From Oscillospiraceae bacterium (GTDB lineage: Bacteria > Bacillota_A > Clostridia > Oscillospirales > Oscillospiraceae), in assembly GCA_021771675.1 (NCBI GenBank), contig JAETOP010000112.1, positions 1-13,449 of the forward strand: a stretch of 13,449 bases of DNA, in the 5' to 3' direction. The position numbers were made by a program, and so were the translations under genes. Below are positions 5,961 to 11,600 of this stretch, piece by piece. The first letter of the stretch is position 1. Every line of letters starts with the position of its first letter. The notes below the pieces were generated by a model. It saw only the letters and a list, made by a program, of their open reading frames with translations. It was not told the DNA's origin and did no database searches.

Positions 5961-6293
5961 ATGGATATAGATTTTATTCTTACCGGGCAGCGAATCCGTG
6001 AGGCACGAAAATTCAGAGGATGGACGGCGGATGTCCTTGCAGAGAAGGTCGGACTTGCAACGGAATCCCTGCGCCATATCGAAAATGCTTCCAGCAAACC
6101 CAGCCTCCAAACGCTGTTCAAGCTTGCCACCACGCTTGATGTATCCCTGGACTATATTACAGGGCGAACCCCTGACCTTTCTTCTGTGCTTTCCGGCGAT
6201 TGCAGCAAGGATTTCGGTTTGAGCGAAACGCAGCAGCGCATGGTTCAGGACATGCTCAAAAGCATCATTCCGGTTATTATGGGGTATCTTTGA
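5961..6293 (+). CDS. XRE-family transcriptional regulator
   Basis: A 110-aa protein with one Cro/CI-type helix-turn-helix in residues about 8-64: ILTGQRIREARKFRGWTADV, then LAEKVGLATESLRHIENASS, then KPSLQTLFKLATTLDVSLDY. The C-terminal 40 residues are short and end in a hydrophobic helix (MVQDMLKSIIPVIMGYL), likely for dimerisation. The ATG at 5961 has AGGGG (5947-5951) 9 nt upstream; an in-frame TTG at 5952 is less likely. Repeats shared between its own upstream region and that of the next gene (6396-6409) suggest that it represses both. It may also be the DNA-binding partner of the small genes on its left, but this is inference. Confidence 0.9.
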   Translation: MDIDFILTGQRIREARKFRGWTADVLAEKVGLATESLRHIENASSKPSLQTLFKLATTLDVSLDYITGRTPDLSSVLSGDCSKDFGLSETQQRMVQDMLKSIIPVIMGYL

Positions 6294-6318
6294 TTACTCC
6301 ATATCCATTCTATTCCTT

Positions 6319-6356
6319 AAAGCCGTTACGAAAAAAGTAGCGGCTTTTCTTTTTTG
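6319..6356 (+). terminator. Rho-independent terminator of the XRE gene
   Basis: AAAGCCGTTAC (6319-6329) pairs with GTAGCGGCTTT (6337-6347) across a GAAAAAA loop, 11 bp with one G-U pair, followed by TTTTCTTTTTT. It separates the XRE gene from the unknown gene at 6450. Confidence 0.9.
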
Positions 6357-6388
6357 CCTGAATTTTAACATCATTTTCGGATTCTCTG

Positions 6389-6429
6389 TGTTATGATAGT
6401 ATTAGATAGATACTATAAAGTATCATACT
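6389..6429 (+). promoter_or_regulatory. Extended -10 promoter with palindromic operator for the 6450 gene
   Basis: TGTTATGAT (6389-6397) is an extended -10 box; no good -35 box is seen. Directly downstream, TAGTAT (6397-6402) and ATACTA (6410-6415) form a palindrome that includes the 14-bp motif shared with the XRE promoter, followed by a second palindrome AGTAT-C-ATACT (6419-6429). Both would cover the transcription start and leader, so a protein bound here would repress. Confidence 0.55.
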
Positions 6430-6449
6430 AATACATGGAGGATTTGAAG

Positions 6450-6989
6450 ATGACAACAGACAGAGTTTTGGCGGAAATCCTGGAGAATGGATTGGGGCCA
6501 GCCTATCAGGAAGAAATCAGGAAGCGTTACCAATTTGATACTGCGGAAGGCTTGTTTGAACCGGAGGAGCGGGAATATGATGCGAAATATGGGTTCCTCG
6601 CTGGGCTGCATTGCGGCTTCAAGCAGTTTTTTACATTGAACCATGATCCAGACGGCGGCTTCTCGAAGTATGTTTCTGACGAAATCTACAAGATGCCCCA
6701 AATGATGCGGCACAGAGAGTATTACGCAAAGATCGAACGCCGAAATCAGCTAGCAAAAGCGTTGGAAGCAGAAGTCGGCTGCAAAAATCAATACCATCTT
6801 GTATCGGTGGCGTGTGCATGGGAACAGCGCTCCTATAGCGCCTTAATCGATGGCTTTTTTCTGGGGTATCATGCAGCTGTTGCCATTCTCGGAGAAGTAG
6901 ATCCGAGCAGCTTTCCCGGACTTCAAATGGAGGGGAACATCCTCTGTATGGAGCATCAGCTTGGTTTCAACCGTAAACGGGAAGATTAA
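6450..6989 (+). CDS. Hypothetical protein, 179 aa, probably under XRE control
   Basis: I do not recognise the family. I start it at the ATG at 6450 because GGAGG (6437-6441) lies 8 nt upstream; an in-frame ATG at 6435 overlaps that site. The protein is soluble and rich in aromatic and charged residues, with no signal peptide or membrane span. An acidic first third (ENGLGPAYQEEIRKRYQFDT) is followed by YGFLAGLHCGFKQFFTLNHD, a basic helical middle, and ALIDGFFLGYHAAVAILGE. The two pieces (G)FLAGLHCGF and GFFLGYHAAV resemble each other, hinting at a duplicated helical hairpin with a histidine in each. It is transcribed alone, between terminators, from a promoter that carries the likely XRE operator. 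Confidence 0.75.
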   Translation: MTTDRVLAEILENGLGPAYQEEIRKRYQFDTAEGLFEPEEREYDAKYGFLAGLHCGFKQFFTLNHDPDGGFSKYVSDEIYKMPQMMRHREYYAKIERRNQLAKALEAEVGCKNQYHLVSVACAWEQRSYSALIDGFFLGYHAAVAILGEVDPSSFPGLQMEGNILCMEHQLGFNRKRED

Positions 6990-7056
6990 GTATTGGAAGA
7001 AATTAACTAATCGCCACATACCCCGCCCGATAGAAGGGGTTCTATAAAATAGCAAA

Positions 7057-7092
7057 TCAGCGAAGATACAGCACCAGCTGCATCTTCGCTGA
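7057..7092. terminator. Long hairpin between convergent genes, likely bidirectional terminator
   Basis: TCAGCGAAGATACAGC (7057-7072) pairs with GCTGCATCTTCGCTGA (7077-7092) across an ACCA loop with one mismatch; AAATAG and CTATTT outside extend the stem. It lies between the plus-strand gene ending at 6989 and the minus-strand barstar-like gene ending at 7129. T-runs on both sides are short (TTTGCTATTTT on the minus strand), so efficiency is uncertain. Confidence 0.6.
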
Positions 7093-7128
7093 CTATTTCC
7101 GGGGTTGAAGAAGGAACCAGTATTTTAT

Positions 7129-7440
7129 TTACGATTCACGACACACAACAATATTTCTGCATTCCTTCTGTAGATCGGAAAAGATATCCCACATTGGTTT
7201 ACAGTATTCCTGTAATTCATCTGGCATCGACTGAAAACCTCTTATCTGAATTGTTCTGTTCTCATTCTCATCAAAGTATCCATCGATACAATCCCAAACT
7301 GCATCCCAGTTTTTTCCGCAGCAAGCCGGAAATCCAAAGCTTTTTCGAATGCGTTCATGGAGATCATCCAGATATTTGCATCCGGAAAAATCAACAACAA
7401 TGGGATTATCTGTTATTAATGTGTATGCATAATAGTCCAT
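7129..7440 (-). CDS. Barstar-family ribonuclease inhibitor (immunity protein)
   Basis: A 103-aa protein slightly longer than barstar (about 90 aa). The hallmark segment is FPACCGKNWDAVWDCIDGY: N44, D46, W49 and D50 match barstar N33, D35, W38 and D39, which face the barnase active site. Barstar Tyr29-Tyr30 are replaced by Cys40-Cys41. The ATG at 7440 is chosen because GAGG lies about 7 nt upstream on the minus strand; GTG at 7446 is an alternative. It follows the barnase-like gene by 12 bp in the same direction, the standard toxin-then-immunity order. It acts in the cytoplasm by plugging the RNase active site. The family call is firm; specific binding to the neighbouring toxin is inferred. 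Confidence 0.9.
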   Translation of the reverse strand: MDYYAYTLITDNPIVVDFSGCKYLDDLHERIRKSFGFPACCGKNWDAVWDCIDGYFDENENRTIQIRGFQSMPDELQEYCKPMWDIFSDLQKECRNIVVCRES

Positions 7441-7452
7441 TTCCACACCTCT

Positions 7453-7917
7453 TTACACGATTTCTGAAAAAGTTTGATAATGATTGTATGTCACAAAAAT
7501 TAGCCCGTCGTTTGAATACAGAATTCGTGATATTCCACGATATCCACTGGTATAGTCGATATCTGCCTCGTACCACACACGATTAGGTGCCGACGGAAGA
7601 TGCCCATTTCGATTTTCATAGATACCCTTTGCAAGCATTTTTCCTGGGGCAACCGAATTAAGGTTGCTAAGTGCGCTCTTCCAGCCAAGCTCCTTTGCTT
7701 CTGAAATCGAGATATAGTAGGGTGGCAGCTTGCCGAATTCTTTTAGCCACAAATCCGCCCCCAAAGAACCATTTTTCGCAGCGTTGCCAGCAATGATTGA
7801 TTTTAGACGATCAATGATACAACGGCAATACTCATGTATCGGAGGCTTAGGTACTACACGTTCATCAATCAGATAGATTTTTCCATGGTTCTTTCCGCAT
7901 GTAACGCACCTTTTCAA
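7453..7917 (-). CDS. Barnase-family ribonuclease toxin with MuF-like N-terminal segment, probably 5'-truncated
   Basis: Residues about 57-154 form a barnase domain. By alignment with barnase, the catalytic residues are kept: E117 (Glu73, in WYEADIDYTSGYR), R127 (Arg83), R131 (Arg87) and H146 (His102, in YNHYQTF), plus R103 (Arg59). Barnase Lys27 is Ile71 here (ISISEA versus ITKSEA). The first 35 residues (CVTCGKNHGKIYLIDE, then PPIHEYCRC) hold a C-x2-C...H-x2-C-x-C pattern like the end of phage MuF/head-morphogenesis domains. The start is a TTG with no good ribosome binding site, and the frame stays open back to 7965 with family-like residues (FKHYKYWKSIEDLK), ending at TAG 7968-7966. I think the 5' part of a longer polymorphic toxin has been lost. 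Whether it is expressed is unclear. Confidence 0.85.
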   Translation of the reverse strand: MKRCVTCGKNHGKIYLIDERVVPKPPIHEYCRCIIDRLKSIIAGNAAKNGSLGADLWLKEFGKLPPYYISISEAKELGWKSALSNLNSVAPGKMLAKGIYENRNGHLPSAPNRVWYEADIDYTSGYRGISRILYSNDGLIFVTYNHYQTFSEIV

Positions 7918-7948
7918 ATCTTCGATAGACTTCCAATACTTATAATGT

Positions 7949-8146
7949 TTGAAGCCGTCCTTCTGCTATTATAAGCGATGGGGCGTGAAGAATCCAACCG
8001 GACAGGGACACAAGCCAGTGATTCCGCTCCGCTTCAGCAAAAGCGGGAATCCAGAAATCGAGCGGCAATATGCCACGCACTTTGTGGACAGCAAAAGAGC
8101 TGCGGCTATAAAGGCACAACAAACTAATACAGAAGAAACGGATTGA
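7949..8146 (+). pseudogene. Possible C-terminal fragment of an unknown gene
   Basis: An open frame of 65 codons from a TTG without a ribosome binding site. The portion from about 7967 (YYKRWGVKNPTGQGHKPVIP, then LRFSKSGNPEIERQYATHFV and a basic, Ala-rich tail) has a believable protein composition and ends in TGA just before a small hairpin (8151-8172). I do not recognise the family. It abuts the truncated 5' end of the barnase-like frame on the other strand, so the two look like pieces joined by recombination. It may be only a chance frame. Confidence 0.3.
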
Positions 8147-8202
8147 TCTAGGGATAGCTTACGCAGCTACCCTTAAGCATATTATATCAACTTGTTAAAT
8201 CT

Positions 8203-8349
8203 TCAATACTTCGTGTGAAATGAGATATATAAATCATGAATTCTATCCCATTCATCTGGCTTTTCTCCATTTACATCCATAATAAAACAATACCCTATAG
8301 CGAGAACCTTGTCAATTATGGTTGCAAAAATGCAATGACTTAAAATGTT
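8203..8349 (-). pseudogene. Possible C-terminal fragment of a small protein
   Basis: On the minus strand an open frame of 48 codons without a usual start codon reads into TIIDKVLAIGYCFIMDVNGE and KPDEWDRIHDLYISFHTKY before TGA (8205-8203). The composition (acidic, aromatic, ordered) looks like the end of a real small protein, and in this neighbourhood an immunity protein is a natural guess, but I recognise no family. An in-frame TAG upstream (about 8352-8350) bars extension. Confidence 0.3.
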
Positions 8350-8373
8350 CTAATAAACCAAAGGCAAAAAAAT

Positions 8374-8424
8374 ACGCAGAGCCTTATCTCTCAGGGAGGG
8401 ATAGGGCTCTGCGTTTTCTTTTTT
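8374..8424 (+). terminator. Strong hairpin terminator or attenuator ahead of the RHS gene
   Basis: ACGCAGAGCCTTATC (8374-8388) pairs with GATAGGGCTCTGCGT (8400-8414), 15 bp with one G-U pair, across an 11-nt loop, followed by TTTTCTTTTTT. No intact plus-strand gene ends shortly before it. It could therefore be a leftover terminator or an attenuator in the leader of the RHS gene. The loop is purine-rich (CAGGGAGG). Confidence 0.8.
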
Positions 8425-8464
8425 ATAAACATATTTACAATTCTCCCGTCAACGCCTCTTTCTC

Positions 8465-8662
8465 TTATATCCAACAGGAAAGGGGTGAGTCCCATGCAGT
8501 AATCAGCCGATTTGCAGCAAGCGCAAATCTCAATCAGGGAGGGATGCCAATGAAGTAAATCTGGGAAATCCATTCGACACAAGAGGGAGGTGATCCTATC
8601 GATTCTCACTGCTGCGCATAACTCGCAGTCACAACACAACCATGTATTTTAGGAGGAATGAA
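8465..8662 (+). promoter_or_regulatory. Structured leader of the RHS gene with three Shine-Dalgarno sites and minute ORFs
   Basis: Before the true start there are three more strong Shine-Dalgarno sites. AGGAAAGGGG (8476-8485) precedes ATG-CAG-TAA (8494-8502). GGGAGGG (8537-8543) precedes ATG-AAG-TAA (8550-8558). GGAGGTGATCC (8586-8596), an 11-nt perfect complement of the 16S rRNA tail, has no ATG, GTG or TTG at normal spacing. Hairpins lie between them: GATTTGC/GCAAATC (8509-8529) and CTGCG/CGCAG (8612-8628). The real site AGGAGG (8651-8656) serves the ATG at 8663. No clear -35/-10 pair was found. Confidence 0.5.
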
Positions 8663-11600
8663 ATGAAAACAAGTTCTTGGACGAGACTTCTGGCATTTGT
8701 ATTGGTGCTTGCCATGATGTTTCAGATGCTCCCGGCTCAGGCCCTGGCCCTGGATGGCGTGAACAGTGCGGCCAATCAGGAAGACGAGCCTGACGGGGAG
8801 GAGCCCTATTCTCTCACCGTTCTGGGTGAGGTAGAGTCATTACGAGAAGAAAAAATAAAACATTTCCGTCTGTCAGACGGCAGCTTTGTGGCGGTTTCCT
8901 ACGGTATGCCCGTCCACTATCAGGACGGTGACGGTCAGTGGCAGGACATCGACAACAGCCTGCTGCTGGAAGCGGATACCCTGGAAACCGCCAATGAGTG
9001 CGCTCCGGCGACCTTTTCCAGAGACCTGGCTGAGGGCGATATTTTCACAGCCAGTCAGGGAGATTATTCCGTGTCCATGTCCCTTTTGGACACCGTTGAA
9101 CCGGTGGCTCTGACCGCTGAAAAGGCGAATGCAAAAGCCGACATGACTGGAGTTACTGCTCCTGTTGAAGATCGCATCTATGACCGGACGGTGGAGGCCG
9201 CTGTCACGGACGAGGTTCCCACCATGCTCCAGCTTCAGGAGAAATATGTCTGGGATGTCAATGATGTTATCCCCGAAAAGCTCCAGTCCTCTCTGGTGTA
9301 CCGGGAGGTATTCCCCGGCATCGACCTGCTGTATACCGCTTTCGGCTACAACATCAAGGAGCAGATCGTGGTCAACGAGCCCCAGGATTCTTACCGTTTT
9401 GACTTCCTGCTGGAAACGGATGGCCTGAGTGCTGTTTTGAATGATGACGGTTCCGTATCCTTCCTGGATGGAGACGGGGAAGCCCACTATGAGATTCCCG
9501 CGCCCTATATGGTGGATGCGGCCGGCGTCTACTCCGACCGGGTTTCCTACACCCTGGGGGAAGATGCCCGGGGATACGTCCTCACCGTAGAAGCGGACGA
9601 GGAATGGATCAACGACGAAGAGCGGGAATTCCCGGTGAACATCGACCCCACCCTCGCGGTGGTTTCCGGTCAGGCCCTGCAGGACATCTACTCCGTCTAC
9701 ACCATGGAGGCAGCGCCCAATGACACGACGCTTGGCCGCCAGTGGCTGTATGTGGGGGCACAGCCCTACAGCACCTCCAACGATGGCCGCTACCGCATCT
9801 ATATGCACTTCCAGAATATGCCCAGCATCCCCTCCGGCTCCGAAGTGGTTCATGCGGACCTGAGCCTGTACAAGACCGCCTATACCCAGCGCTACTGTCC
9901 CCAGTTTCCCATTGGCGCTTATGAGGTCACTACGTCCCTGCCCAGCAGCTATACCAGCTACTACGACTGGTTCTCCAAGATGACCTGGCGGCGGGATCAG
10001 CCCACCTACGATACCACCAACGCCATCGATTTCGCCTTTGGCAAAACCGGTAAGGAGTACCTGCACTGGAACCTGACTGAGCTGGTAAAGAAATGGTACA
10101 TCGAGGGCACCGACAATACCACCATCGCCCTGGCCATGATGAACGAGGACGAGATCGACACCTACTACTATTTCGCCTCTGCCACCTTCTACGCCTATGC
10201 CGGTTCCATCCCGCCCATTCTGACGGTTTCCTACCGCAACAACACCGGCATCGAGCCCTACTACACCTACAGAACCATGGGCGCCGGAGAAGCGGGCACC
10301 GCCTATGTGGCAGACGCCACCGGCCAGCTGAAGATTGCCAAGGAGCTGGTCTCCTACGCATCCAATACCAATCCCTTCTCTCTGAATCTGGTGTACAATT
10401 CCGACTACTTCTCCAGCTCTTCTGTGGATTACAACCCGCTGACCCAGCTGGGGCTGAGCATGTCGGTGGGTTCCGGGTGGACGCTGGACTGCGTCCAGAA
10501 GGTCACGGCGGAGACCATCTCCGGGGTATCCTATCTGAAATACGCGGATGGAGACGGAACCATCCACTATTTCTGCAAGGACAGCTCCCGGGACGCCTCT
10601 TACTACTATGACGAGGACGGTCTGGGGCTGAAAATCAAGAGCACCGGCACCAATGCCTATACCATGTCCGACGACAAGGGGAACGAGTGGATTTTCACCG
10701 GAAACTTCCTCACCTCCACGAAGGATTCGGATGGGAACGTGTTCAACATCAACTACAGTAATGGAAAGATCACGTCCATTACCCAGCTCAATAACGGTCA
10801 GTACACGCTGACCATGGCCAGCTTCACCTACAGCGGCAATACCCTAACCAGTGTAACAGACCATGCCGGGAATGTGTACACTCTGGTCTATTCCGGCACC
10901 AAGCTGGCAGGGGTTCAGCGTGGCACTACCAAGCTGGCGGAGTATTTGTACGATGGCGGAGACTCCCGGGTCACGAGAATGGCCGACAGCGAGAGCGGGT
11001 ACGGAATCAATTTCACCTACAGCACCGGAAAACTGTCCGGCTATAAGGAGGTGGCGTGGGAAACCAGCGCTCAGTCCACTGCGTTCCATTACGGCCAGGC
11101 GTTCTCCATTACCTATCCTGCCCACAGCGAAACGGTGTACCGGGACAGCGGTGAGGATCGAATTCCCGGCAACGATGACGATCTTACCACCCACTATCTG
11201 TTTGACTATGCCGGCCGCACGGTGAACGCCTATACCACCGACAACGGCGGCAATATCCTGGGCGCATCCAACGCTGTGTATACGAACAACAGTGGCACCG
11301 ACCGGAAGAACAACCGTACGGAGCGCACGGCCACCATTGGCATTGCGGGGCAGCAGCTGATGAAAAATCCCGGTGTGGAAAACTCGGATAATGCCTGGAT
11401 TACTACTGCTGGGATCAGTGTCTCCACGGAAAAGCCCCGCACCGGAATCAAAGGACTCAAAGCTTCTACGATAACTGGTCTAAATGCCTATAATTTTTCT
11501 GAGTCCTTGGAAGGTGGCAAAACCTATACCTTCTCCTGCTTCGTGGACACCTCTGCTGTCACCAGTTTTCAGGGAGACGGCATTTCCCTCAGTGCGATTG

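Noticed and set aside
8322..8558. A 78-aa plus-strand frame across the terminator hairpin
   Set aside because: It starts without a ribosome binding site and runs through a strong terminator and its T-tract. Its last codons are the minute ORF already described.
8873..10567. A 564-aa open frame on the minus strand inside the RHS gene
   Set aside because: It is antiphase to the RHS frame, which has a signal peptide, recognisable modules and a good ribosome binding site. The minus frame is Gly/Val/His-rich with no domain, as expected from the complement of GC-rich codons.
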